A stretch of DNA of 49,920 nt from CBIFVZ01 sp966185765 (lineage in GTDB: Bacteria > Pseudomonadota > Gammaproteobacteria > Enterobacterales > Enterobacteriaceae): positions 1 to 49,920 of the forward strand of contig CBIFVZ010000017.1 of assembly GCA_966185765.1 (NCBI GenBank), written 5' to 3'. The notes under the pieces were generated by a model. That model made no database searches. It was not told the DNA's origin and saw only the letters and a program-made list of their open reading frames with translations. The position numbers and the translations under genes are program-made. Shown piece by piece: positions 8,674 through 17,214 of the stretch (position 1 is the first letter of the stretch; the number at the start of each line of letters is the position of its first letter).

Positions 8674-9446
8674 GAAAAAAATATTCTCATGATGATATAG
8701 AAAAATGGGCTGACTTTTCTGGCGACCGTAACAGTATTCATTTTGATAAAAACATAGCAGTAAAAAATGGATTGAGAGATGTCATCGTTCAGGGAATGCT
8801 GATTCTTCTTGATGCAAAGCTTGCTTTGTCGTCTTCTATTGTTACGGACTCTGAAGTCGATTTTTTTATAAAAAAACCTGTAATCATTGATACAGATGTT
8901 GATTTCAGTATCAGAGAGGTGAATCACAAAAAAATACTGACGGTACATGAAGTTAATGAACCTGATTCAGTCTGTATTACCGCCAATGTCTTACCACAAA
9001 AGGCACCCGAATTAACAGACAAGAAGAATCAAATCAGGTTACCAGAAGCATTTATAAATAATTATATAGATATTCTGAGGAAAAACTATCCGCATATAAA
9101 AGAAAACTGGGTTTTACTGGATACACTCATTTTTTGTATTAGCTTTAATCAACAGAAAGATGACTATTTTCAGCGGCAGGCATTAAAGTTAACCGGAAAC
9201 AATGCAATAGCCGACATTACAACTTTTCATGTTGCTCAAAAGATATTCATAGCTAAGAGCATGTTGGGTAGTAGTGGCCTGAACTTCCAGAATATGTCAT
9301 TCATTGTTGAGGAGAAAGATATCTACGTACAGGATGATTCGGCTTACAGTTCCTTTAATATCAGTGCAATTGAGGATGAAAAAGTCGTCTTTCAGTCATC
9401 AATGGGATGTCTGACTAAATTATCAACGGACCAGACAGGGAGTTGA
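8670..9446 (+). CDS. MaoC/hotdog-fold dehydratase-like protein
   Basis: This 258-residue protein starts at GTG overlapping the ketosynthase stop (GTGA). The N-terminal 65 residues hold the R-hydratase/MaoC motif: FSGDRNSIHFD (catalytic Asp19 and His24), then GLRDVIVQGML. A Gln occupies the place where many members have His in the GM motif. The C-terminal 130 residues are weakly conserved and may be a second, degenerate hotdog domain; I do not recognise them. The likely role is dehydration of 3-hydroxyacyl-ACP to enoyl-ACP (or the reverse hydration). This differs from aryl-polyene clusters, which use FabA/FabZ-type dehydratases. Confidence 0.75.
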   Translation: MRKKYSHDDIEKWADFSGDRNSIHFDKNIAVKNGLRDVIVQGMLILLDAKLALSSSIVTDSEVDFFIKKPVIIDTDVDFSIREVNHKKILTVHEVNEPDSVCITANVLPQKAPELTDKKNQIRLPEAFINNYIDILRKNYPHIKENWVLLDTLIFCISFNQQKDDYFQRQALKLTGNNAIADITTFHVAQKIFIAKSMLGSSGLNFQNMSFIVEEKDIYVQDDSAYSSFNISAIEDEKVVFQSSMGCLTKLSTDQTGS

Positions 9447-9467
9447 CAATCTCCAGGGATATGGAAA

Positions 9468-10208
9468 ATGAATGAGAGAAAATTGGTACTGGTTACAGCA
9501 GGTAGTCGCGGTATTGGCGCTGCTATTGTAAAAGAACTCGTGGAGGAAAATTACGACGTTGTCTTTACCTATAAAAATAACAGAGGTCTCGCTGAGGATT
9601 TGGCGAGTTCGTTGAATAAAAATGAAAACGTTTGTTCATTTTATCCCTGTGATGTTGGTAAAGAAAATGAGGTGAAAAAATTATGTGAAATAGTGTTGGA
9701 AAAACACGGCATCCCCTATGCCATCATCAACAATGCAGGCATAACCAGAGATAAGTTTCATTTTTCGATGGAACTTGATGACTGGCTTGATGTGATTAAC
9801 ACTAATCTTAATTCACTTTTTTATCTGAATCATTACTTACTGAATGCCATGATGCTTGAAAGCGATGGCTGCATTATCAATATTAACTCTGTGTCAGGGT
9901 TCAGAGGTAATGCGTGTCAAACTAATTATTCTGCATCCAAATCAGCCCAGTACGGCCTGACGAAAAGCCTTGCGCGAGAAGTCGGGGGAGTTAATATCCG
10001 GGTGAATTGCATTTCTCCCGGACCTGTTGATACAGATATGATTTCTACCTTACCCGAGAAGACGTTAGCCCAACTCAAGAAATTAACCCCTCTGAGAAAA
10101 ATAGCTAAACCTGAAGACATTGCAATGATGGTAGCGTTCCTGCTGGGAAAAGGAGGAAGGCATATTACCGGACAAAATTTTGTAATTGATGGCGGTTTAT
10201 CTATCTGA
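9468..10208 (+). CDS. FabG-like 3-oxoacyl-ACP reductase (SDR family)
   Basis: This 246-residue classical short-chain dehydrogenase has the cofactor motif TAGSRGIG (first Gly replaced by Ala), NNAGITRD at 88-95, and the catalytic Ser141, Tyr154 and Lys158 (YSASK). The ending ITGQNFVIDGGLSI is FabG-like. It should reduce the 3-ketoacyl thioester made by the ketosynthase, using NADPH. It follows the dehydratase by 21 bases, with GGGATATGG upstream of its ATG. The gene is AT-rich like its neighbours. Assignment to the reductase step is secure by family and context; the exact chain length is not. Confidence 0.9.
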   Translation: MNERKLVLVTAGSRGIGAAIVKELVEENYDVVFTYKNNRGLAEDLASSLNKNENVCSFYPCDVGKENEVKKLCEIVLEKHGIPYAIINNAGITRDKFHFSMELDDWLDVINTNLNSLFYLNHYLLNAMMLESDGCIININSVSGFRGNACQTNYSASKSAQYGLTKSLAREVGGVNIRVNCISPGPVDTDMISTLPEKTLAQLKKLTPLRKIAKPEDIAMMVAFLLGKGGRHITGQNFVIDGGLSI

Positions 10209-10239
10209 CATTTGAAATCAAATTATTAAGGATAATATT

Positions 10240-11190
10240 ATGGAAATGCAGTTCAGAGTCGTACCAAAAGAAGTTTATGATGCAATGGGTCTTAACGAAA
10301 ATTTTAACTATCTCTGGAATCCTGATCCCGTTTCTTCGCTGGTAGGGTTAGGGAGTTCTTACGTACTTGAGTTTTTTGAGTTTTACGGTGAAAGGATTGG
10401 CGATTATTATGATGAATTTATTGCAGATCCCGTTCTCAAAGATGAACGATTCGGTGTTTTTGTCGATCAGGAAAAAAGACATGCTGCTGCACACAGAAAA
10501 CTCAATAACTTTATAACCAAAGGGATTTCATCACCCTCCAGGGAGAAATATCATCCGCGCGTCTATGACTTTATGTACGGCGCTTACAAAGAATTCGTTG
10601 AACCTATTATTGCAGGTATAGAAAAAGATAAAGCTGCGGGCATAAAAGCTGAAGGTGCTTTTTTCAAAGAGGCTGTGCGTAGTGTAGCTATTTTTGAAAG
10701 TGAAGTCTGTATGACAGGTTTTACCTTTTTTGAAAACTTATTTGATAACGGTCGATTTGAACTTATATCAAATATGAGCGGCAACCTGAGTGTACTTTAT
10801 CTGTTGGGATATCACTATGCTGAAGAAATGGAACACTGCTGTGTTTCGATTGAAGCATTTGAAAAAATATATAATGAAACACTATGGACACCTGAGCTAA
10901 TCGATAAGCATATTAATAATAGCGATCTTTTGTCCCGACAAGTGCTTCAGGCTACATTACATGTGGCAAAAATGCTGGGTCAGGAAATTACCGTTAAACA
11001 GATTAGCGAGAGTATCGGTGTTCAGCATCGCATTGCAGTAGGTAAAAAATATATTACTGAAGGGTTCAATGCACGGGAAGGTGAAGTACTCAAGAAAAGA
11101 GAGTATTTTGTCCAAAACTGGGACAATGAGTGGGGCCCTAAACTTCTTGAAAAAATAAAGGCTAAAATTGCATCAACGGAACCAGCGTAA
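10240..11190 (+). CDS. PF10118-type putative metal-dependent protein (di-metal helical fold)
   Basis: This 316-residue, mostly helical protein carries repeated Glu/His metal-ligand patterns: FFEFYGERIGDYYDE, QEKRHAAAHRKLN, IFESEVCMTG and YAEEMEHCC. This layout (E, ExxHxxxH, E, ExxH) matches the family that Pfam lists as predicted metal-dependent hydrolases (PF10118) and is also the ligand style of ferritin-like di-iron oxygenases. There is no signal peptide. AAGGATAATATT precedes the ATG. In a fatty-acid-like operon, a di-iron protein could oxidise, desaturate or decarboxylate the acyl chain; that is inference. The reaction is unknown. Confidence 0.7.
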   Translation: MEMQFRVVPKEVYDAMGLNENFNYLWNPDPVSSLVGLGSSYVLEFFEFYGERIGDYYDEFIADPVLKDERFGVFVDQEKRHAAAHRKLNNFITKGISSPSREKYHPRVYDFMYGAYKEFVEPIIAGIEKDKAAGIKAEGAFFKEAVRSVAIFESEVCMTGFTFFENLFDNGRFELISNMSGNLSVLYLLGYHYAEEMEHCCVSIEAFEKIYNETLWTPELIDKHINNSDLLSRQVLQATLHVAKMLGQEITVKQISESIGVQHRIAVGKKYITEGFNAREGEVLKKREYFVQNWDNEWGPKLLEKIKAKIASTEPA

Positions 11191-11318
11191 ACCCGCTGCG
11201 GTTAACGATTGAAAATATTTTCCGGGTGTTTTATCTGCTAACGCCTGCTGACGTTATCCGAAACAGACGCCCGGAAGTTATACCTGTTGAACATCAATTT
11301 CCTGAACGGGAATATATA

Positions 11319-13043
11319 ATGTTAAGTACTAATAAGAAAAATACTTTCATTGATAATGATGGATTTGAGAGATCATATATCCAGTTAGATAATTCATTAG
11401 CAGAGAAGAATTATTCTGACCGTGCTGTGATCTTGTTTTACTATGGGAACGAACTGGATGCTGCGCCTTCTGATTTTATTGAACGACTGGTCCTCTCCGG
11501 GTGTCGCGTATTCTTGCTTAACGGCAGTAGTGATGAGTCAGGTAAAAAGACGAATATAAGCACATCCTGGGTATCACTTCAGGGGTATTTTTTTCAACAG
11601 TTTGTTGAGCATATCAATAAAGTTTATGGTATCGCGCCAGAGAATATATCTATCATCTCATTTGCTGAATCCTCACTGGTGATAGCGGCATGGGCAATTG
11701 ATTATGCAAACCAGGTAAGTTCGATTGTGCTTGTCTCTCCTGCTATTTTTGCAAGTAGAAAAGAGATCCTGCAACCGGGTCTGGATAAGATAATTAACCA
11801 TAGCGATAAAAAAAGAAAAGAAAGCGATCGCGACGGAATATCCTATAAAAATAAAACCTCTCTTTTCGATATTAACGCCTGGAGAAAAACCAGCGATTTC
11901 GTACATGCTTCCCGACGAATTATCATTGACGCTTTTTCGTATCAGGCACCTACTTTATTTATTTTCAATAAAAAAGAATCTACCGAAATTTCAGACTCGC
12001 AAAGAAAATTTTACGATAATATCGGCAGTAAGACAAAAGAAATGTTCACTCTGCCTCTTCCTGCGACAACTCGCGAGCAGACTGAAAACAACGCTATACT
12101 TTATAGCCGTATAACAGAGTTTATCCTTGACCGTTTCTCTAAGAGATACACTCCTGCGTCACTTTTTAATTCACACCTCGAAGGCGTTACCAGAGATGAA
12201 TATGAGAAACTAAGAGTTGATGAAACCAGTTTCCTGAAAAGACTCTACTGGGCGATAGTAAAAGCATTTATACATTCGGTGGGGAGTTTATCCAACGGTA
12301 TCAGGACGGGTCTGGATAATGGATTTGACTCAGGTATTTCTTTAGAATACATGTATAAAAATGAGTCAAATGGTAAATATCTGATCGGGAAATTTCTTGA
12401 CCGATTATACCTGAATAACCCTGCCCTTTGCAGTTTAAGAGTAAGAGCGAAAAACGTCGAAGAATTTATTGTTATCGCTGCGAACAGTCTGGCTGCACAA
12501 GGAAAGAAAATAAGATTACTTGATCTCGCGGCCGGATGCGGAAGGTATATTTTCAATATGCTACCGGGAATAACTCAGCCTGTTGACCACATTCTGATGC
12601 GGGATTTCGAAAATACCAATGTACTGACGGGGAGGAAAATCATTCAGGATTTGCAAATGGCAGAAAAAGCCACGTTTGAGCAGGGGGACGCTTTTTCTCC
12701 AGACGATCTGGCTACCATACCCAGAGACAGAACACTGACAATCGTATCCGGGTTTTACGAGTTATTTAGCGATAACGCTATGGTACTGGCTTCACTCAAC
12801 GGTATCAGCCAGGCTACCGAGGAAGGAGGCTACCTTATTTATACCACCAAGTTATGGGACCCTATGGCGGCTTTTGCCGCGCGCGTGTTACCCAGCCAGA
12901 ATAAAGGAGAATACTGGATAATGCGTCGCCGTACGCAGCTTGAAATCGACCAGTTAGTTAATCAGGCAGGGTTTGTTAAGGTCTCACAGCGAAACGATCC
13001 TCTTGGTAGATTTAGCGTGGCTCTGGCGAAAAAAACGCGTTAA
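11319..13043 (+). CDS. Fused alpha/beta-hydrolase-like / SAM methyltransferase
   Basis: This 574-residue protein is started at the ATG at 11319, where the text (NTFIDNDGFERSYIQL) looks like the usual start of the hydrolase domain; a GTG at 11226 is also open. The N-terminal half (about 25-290) has an alpha/beta-hydrolase outline, but the nucleophile elbow reads SFAESSL rather than GxSxG and no obvious catalytic His is seen where one is expected. The C-terminal part (about 340-570) is a class I methyltransferase with motif I LLDLAAGCGRY, and ends YWIMRRRTQLEIDQLVNQAGF, as in the PF12147 (Methyltransf_20) group commonly fused to such hydrolases. It may methylate the product and move or release the acyl chain; the substrate is unknown. 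Confidence 0.8.
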   Translation: MLSTNKKNTFIDNDGFERSYIQLDNSLAEKNYSDRAVILFYYGNELDAAPSDFIERLVLSGCRVFLLNGSSDESGKKTNISTSWVSLQGYFFQQFVEHINKVYGIAPENISIISFAESSLVIAAWAIDYANQVSSIVLVSPAIFASRKEILQPGLDKIINHSDKKRKESDRDGISYKNKTSLFDINAWRKTSDFVHASRRIIIDAFSYQAPTLFIFNKKESTEISDSQRKFYDNIGSKTKEMFTLPLPATTREQTENNAILYSRITEFILDRFSKRYTPASLFNSHLEGVTRDEYEKLRVDETSFLKRLYWAIVKAFIHSVGSLSNGIRTGLDNGFDSGISLEYMYKNESNGKYLIGKFLDRLYLNNPALCSLRVRAKNVEEFIVIAANSLAAQGKKIRLLDLAAGCGRYIFNMLPGITQPVDHILMRDFENTNVLTGRKIIQDLQMAEKATFEQGDAFSPDDLATIPRDRTLTIVSGFYELFSDNAMVLASLNGISQATEEGGYLIYTTKLWDPMAAFAARVLPSQNKGEYWIMRRRTQLEIDQLVNQAGFVKVSQRNDPLGRFSVALAKKTR

Positions 13044-13157
13044 TCATGGCTCATTATCCTCATTTATTGTCTGAGCGTGATTAACGTGGTGAAAGCAGTG
13101 CGTCAGGCTGTCGGTGACAACGTTGTCTTAATCTACCGCCAGACAATGAGGATTTGA

Positions 13158-13877
13158 TTGTGCGGGTGTCATTATCTTATGCCGGAACCAGCATATATTT
13201 ATCACACGGAATACCTGACCTGGCCTGGCTATCCCGGAAACTGTATTCAGGCCCAGTTTTGCGTGGCGGATTTCCGTGATAATGACTTTTTACGCTACGG
13301 CATCCCATTTACTGAGATGCTGTCGGCGGCAGGAAAACGTCGGCGAGCTGAATATCTGGCTGGGCGCTACGCAGCCCAGCTGTTATTGCACAAGGCAGGT
13401 TACGCCGGATTCGTTTTACACAGGAATCAGGACAGAACGCCGCTCTGGCCTGCCGACATCTGCGGGACGATAAGTCACGCCCGAGACACTGTGCTGTGCG
13501 CGCTGCACCGCACGTTCTCACAGGAGGGCGTAGGTATTGATGTTGAATACCTGATGACTTCCCACCGCGCCGCTTCAGTACGAAGCGCCATCCTGACGAG
13601 CCAGGAGTTAGCGGTGTTGGCCTGCCTGCCGCTGGAGTGTCGCGTGACGCTGGCGTTTTCTGCAAAAGAGAGCCTGTTTAAAGCCATTTATCCCCGGCTG
13701 TTGCGGCCGTTTGACTTTCACGCCAGCGAAATCGTCTCCATTGATGCCTCTTCCCACCAGCTAGTTATGCGTCTGTGCAGCCATTTGAGCACAGCGTTTC
13801 CCAAAGGGCGCTGCTTCACTGCGCAATACCGTCAGGATAGCGATAAAATCATCACCCTGGTGCATTACCAGCAATAG
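13158..13877 (+). CDS. 4'-phosphopantetheinyl transferase (EntD/Sfp type)
   Basis: This protein of about 239 residues has the transferase signature: KRRRAEYLAGRYAA, TISHARD, GVGIDVE (Mg/CoA-binding Asp and Glu) and FSAKESLFKA. It moves phosphopantetheine from CoA to the Ser of carrier proteins. The TTG at 13158 has GAGGA about 6 bases upstream; an ATG at 13179 gives a protein 7 residues shorter but lacks a visible ribosome site. It closes the island and most likely activates the carrier protein encoded at 7146. It is more GC-rich than the preceding genes, so it may have a different origin or belong to the host. Confidence 0.87.
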   Translation: MCGCHYLMPEPAYIYHTEYLTWPGYPGNCIQAQFCVADFRDNDFLRYGIPFTEMLSAAGKRRRAEYLAGRYAAQLLLHKAGYAGFVLHRNQDRTPLWPADICGTISHARDTVLCALHRTFSQEGVGIDVEYLMTSHRAASVRSAILTSQELAVLACLPLECRVTLAFSAKESLFKAIYPRLLRPFDFHASEIVSIDASSHQLVMRLCSHLSTAFPKGRCFTAQYRQDSDKIITLVHYQQ

Positions 13878-14274
13878 TGGACGTTGAATCGCCACGGATA
13901 ATCCGGATACGTCCAGGCCGTTGATAATATGATTTTCATATTCTGTTGGTGACCGCCTCTCTCATTTCAGCGCCGCACTGGATGAGAAGGCCAGAGATTG
14001 AGCGCCAGAATGAGTTACTGCTTAAGCCTCTGCCTGATGCACTCATACCTACCCAATGCTGCCTCTTTACCCAACCGTCTGTGGAGAGTGCCTTACGACA
14101 CTCTCCACGCGTTTTAAGGCAACATGACTGCATAACACTCCCGCCGCTACAGGACCTGACACAGTCTGTGCGCGGGTTTATTCGCCCGAGTTAACCGCAC
14201 TGCCTCAGAGCGATAAAGCCGGGTATACCCGTATTGCTAACGTTAAATGCTGAGCCAGACACACTCCATAACAC
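13878..14274. other. Intergenic region between convergent units
   Basis: I see no gene in these 397 bases. They separate the rightward transferase gene from the leftward transporter gene, so they should contain terminators. The best candidate is a perfect 10-bp stem (GTGGAGAGTG/CACTCTCCAC) at 14081-14108, listed separately. The rest is low-information sequence with scattered stops in all frames. Confidence 0.6.
14081..14116 (+). terminator. Hairpin after the island
   Basis: GTGGAGAGTG at 14081-14090 pairs perfectly with CACTCTCCAC at 14099-14108 across an 8-base loop, followed by GCGTTTTAAGG. The T run is short, so it is only a possible factor-independent terminator for rightward transcription. 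Confidence 0.4.
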
Positions 14275-15696
14275 TTATGACGCTGTCGCTTGCTGCATTT
14301 TCTTCTGGGCGGGGATAATGAACAAAATTGACATCAGTGCTGCCGCGCCAAAGCCCACGTTCAGCCACAGACCGGCGGCTCCCGCCTGGTGGATATCGTC
14401 AAACGCAGAGTACACGGCCAGAGACAGTGCCACACCGATGGCGCCGCCAAGCGAGCTTGCCAGTTTGTAGATGCCTGCAGCAACGGCGGCTTTCTCCTGC
14501 GGCGCGGCTGAAACCGCGGTGAAGGTTGATGGCGTGGCATAAATACCCAGACCAAGACCAAACATGGCATAGCCAACCATAACCAGGATTTTATAGGTTG
14601 CCAGACTCTCAATGCTGGTAAACGACATCAGCACAACGCCCATAAAGGTGATGATGGTCCCTATCACCATCGGCAGTCTGCCGCCGAAGATAAACAGGAT
14701 TTTCTGACCAACCGGCAGTAATACCAACACCGCGACGGCATAGGTAATGGTCATGGTCGCCACGTCGCCGGTGCTCAAACCACGGCCCTGCAACATATAC
14801 ATGTTGACAATCACCATCGCGCCGGCAATAGCGTTCAGCAGGAAGTTTGACAGCGTCGCGCCAAAATAACCGCGTGATGTAAACAAGGAGAAATCCACCA
14901 GCTGGGAGACGTTTTTGCCCGACGCGCCCTTTTCAACGAAATAGAACGCAACCAGACCCACAATCGCCGCGCCCATCGTGGCGATGAACTTTACGTCGGT
15001 ATAGCCCCAGCTTCTGCCTTTAGAAACCGCCAGTACCAGGCAAATCAGCGACGCGATAAAAATAGCGGCACCGAGGGTGTCAAATTTCTTATCATTCATC
15101 GGCGCTTTCGATTCTGGCGTACCCAGCATTAATATCAGGCCAAGAATAGCCACGCCTGCACTTATCCAGAAAATCGCTTTCCAGCCCAGAGAAGGCTCAA
15201 TTAAGCCCACCAGGATTGCACAAAAACCAGAACCGCCCCAGGAGCCAACCGACCACCAGGTTAATGCGGTTGCCTGCTTTTTACCTTCAAACCAGGTTTT
15301 CATCAGCGCAATGGTCGATGGCATGATGCAGGCAGCAGAAATACCCTGCAAGCCACGGCCAATAATCAGAATTTCGACGTTCGGTGAAAGCGCAACTATC
15401 GCAGAGCCAATGACGCTTAACATAACCCCGATAGTGGCAAAGCGCATTCTACCAAACCGGTCTGCCAGCCCCCCGGCGGCAACTATACAGGCCGCAGAGA
15501 AAAGCGGAGTAATAGACGCGGCAAAATTTAATAAGTCCATTTGGGCTGGATGAGTAAGGATGCCAAAGTCCTCGGCAATAATGGGAATCAGTGCCGCCTG
15601 CATGGATTGTGCAAACATCCAGAACGTCAATACCAGCAATACAATGCCGAGAATAAGACGTCCGTTTCCCTGATAAGTGGTTTTTTCTGAACTCAT
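14275..15696 (-). CDS. MFS transporter, DHA2-like (EmrB/QacA type)
   Basis: This 473-residue inner-membrane protein has about 14 hydrophobic segments, the layout of the DHA2 drug:proton antiporter family. The loop between segments 2 and 3 reads GGLADRFGRMRF, the MFS signature, and GRGLQGISAACIMPSTIALM matches motif C-like antiporter sequence. AAGGAGATCACC precedes the ATG. It lies 149 bp downstream of an M20 amidohydrolase on the same strand, with a hairpin between them. The pairing suggests transport of an amide-linked compound, its hydrolysis product, or a related acid. The substrate cannot be read from the sequence. Confidence 0.85.
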   Translation of the reverse strand: MSSEKTTYQGNGRLILGIVLLVLTFWMFAQSMQAALIPIIAEDFGILTHPAQMDLLNFAASITPLFSAACIVAAGGLADRFGRMRFATIGVMLSVIGSAIVALSPNVEILIIGRGLQGISAACIMPSTIALMKTWFEGKKQATALTWWSVGSWGGSGFCAILVGLIEPSLGWKAIFWISAGVAILGLILMLGTPESKAPMNDKKFDTLGAAIFIASLICLVLAVSKGRSWGYTDVKFIATMGAAIVGLVAFYFVEKGASGKNVSQLVDFSLFTSRGYFGATLSNFLLNAIAGAMVIVNMYMLQGRGLSTGDVATMTITYAVAVLVLLPVGQKILFIFGGRLPMVIGTIITFMGVVLMSFTSIESLATYKILVMVGYAMFGLGLGIYATPSTFTAVSAAPQEKAAVAAGIYKLASSLGGAIGVALSLAVYSAFDDIHQAGAAGLWLNVGFGAAALMSILFIIPAQKKMQQATAS

Positions 15697-15821
15697 GGTG
15701 ATCTCCTTTGCCCGCTATCATCAAAATAACCAGGCATAACAACGTGAGTAACCCAGACACAGTGCAGGTGCTATAGAAAAATAAAATTATAATTACCGGT
15801 GGTTACGTGTTTTTATTTATT

Positions 15822-15845
15822 GCGTCATGGCATGCGCCATGACGG
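15822..15845 (-). terminator. Hairpin just after the amidohydrolase stop
   Basis: CGTCATGGC at 15823-15831 pairs with GCCATGACG at 15836-15844 across four bases, directly after the amidohydrolase stop codon. Read leftward it is followed by CAATAAATAAAAAC, a poor U tract, so it may act as an attenuator or an RNA-stability element between the amidohydrolase and the transporter. Confidence 0.45.
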
Positions 15846-17006
15846 TTATTTAAGAAAACGTTCAGTCAGCGTTGCCCAGAACGTTACCGCTGGTTTGATA
15901 ATGTCATCATTAAAGTCATAACCCGGGTTATGAACGGAACAACCCTCACCGGAACCTACAAAGAAATAGGCCCCTTTCGGGTTGGCTTCCAGCATAAAGG
16001 CGAAGTCTTCACTTGCCATCATCGGGGGGGTATCAGGGTCAATCAACGACGCATCAAACAGTTCGCGGGCAACGCCAACCGCAAAGTCGGTCATTTCCCC
16101 ATCGTTGATGAGCGCAGGGCTACCGTGGATATGGTGAACGTCCGCTTTTGCACCAAAACTCTCTGCCTGACTGATGGCAATTTCACTAATGCGACGCAAC
16201 ACGCTGGCGCGCACCTCAGGGTCCAGCGTACGGACACTCAGCTTAAGCGTGGCACTGTTGTTGATGATATTGGCCACACTGCCGGACTGAATGCATCCCA
16301 CGGTGACGACGGCAGGCTGAAACGGCGTGATGTTACGAGAAACGATAGTTTGCAGCGCGGTGACGATGTAGCAGGCAACAACCGCAGCATCAATGGTTTT
16401 TTCCGGTATCGCGCCGTGTCCCCCTACGCCAGTGACGTCAATTTGCAGCGTGTCCGAGGATGAAAGCATCGCCCCTTTACGGAAGTTGAAGCTGCCCAAT
16501 TTCAGGCCTGGCATATTATGTAACGCGAAAATGGCGTCACAGGGATAGCGGCGGAATACGCCATCCTCCAGCATGACCTTACCGCCGTACAGCAGTTCTT
16601 CCGCAGGCTGAAAAATAACGTGCAACGTACCGTTGAACTGGCGCGTCTTCGCCAGCCACTGCGCCGCGAACAACAGGATGGCCGTATGACCGTCATGACC
16701 ACAACCGTGGAATTTGCCGTCGCTGGCGCTGGCCCAGGGTTTGCCGGAATTTTCCTGCATCGGCAGTGCGTCCATATCCGCACGCAGCCCCAGTACACGC
16801 TTACCATCGCCGACTTTCAGCGTACCGACCACGCCGGTTTTCGCCATACCGCGGTTAACCTCATACCCCCAGCTTTCCAGCAAATTTGCCACCATATCGC
16901 TGGTGCGGGCTTCTTCAAATCCCACTTCCGGATGCTGGTGCAAATCGCGGCGCAGCCCAATGTAATGAGAAAGGTTGCTGTCAATAAACGCCTGTAACGA
17001 CGACAT
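15846..17006 (-). CDS. M20-family amidohydrolase (hippurate hydrolase-like)
   Basis: This is 386 residues when started at the ATG ending at 17006, which has AAGGAGAG upstream; a longer frame reaching 17066 lacks support. It is a cytoplasmic zinc peptidase-like amidohydrolase: RRDLHQHPEVGFEE at the N terminus, LGLRADMDALPM, the metal motif FHGCGHDGHTA, FQPAEE, VGGHGAIPE at the start of the lid domain and a late metal His in SVHNPGYDFNDD. Members remove acyl groups from N-acyl amino acids or related amides (hippurate, indole-acetyl amino acids, p-aminobenzoyl-glutamate). It is divergent from a large AraC-type regulator that probably controls it. Confidence 0.88.
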   Translation of the reverse strand: MSSLQAFIDSNLSHYIGLRRDLHQHPEVGFEEARTSDMVANLLESWGYEVNRGMAKTGVVGTLKVGDGKRVLGLRADMDALPMQENSGKPWASASDGKFHGCGHDGHTAILLFAAQWLAKTRQFNGTLHVIFQPAEELLYGGKVMLEDGVFRRYPCDAIFALHNMPGLKLGSFNFRKGAMLSSSDTLQIDVTGVGGHGAIPEKTIDAAVVACYIVTALQTIVSRNITPFQPAVVTVGCIQSGSVANIINNSATLKLSVRTLDPEVRASVLRRISEIAISQAESFGAKADVHHIHGSPALINDGEMTDFAVGVARELFDASLIDPDTPPMMASEDFAFMLEANPKGAYFFVGSGEGCSVHNPGYDFNDDIIKPAVTFWATLTERFLK

Positions 17007-17214
17007 AAAACTCTCCTTAACTAAAAGAACGCCATTCGACGGTTTCATGTTGCAGCATGCCACCACCTCAAAAAAGGTATTCTCATGATGAAAGTGCGGG
17101 CTTTATAGGGGATCTTTTTTAGCGTTTTTCCGGGCATGTCAAAAACGATCATGCCGTCTTTTGATATTTTGCGCGAAAGCGCCATGATGGCACGCAAAAG
17201 CAGAGACAGGGACG

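Noticed and set aside
7146..13877. Aryl polyene cluster
   Set aside because: There is one ketosynthase only, no FabZ-type dehydratase, no acyltransferase, ammonia lyase or outer-membrane anchoring genes, and a MaoC-type dehydratase instead.
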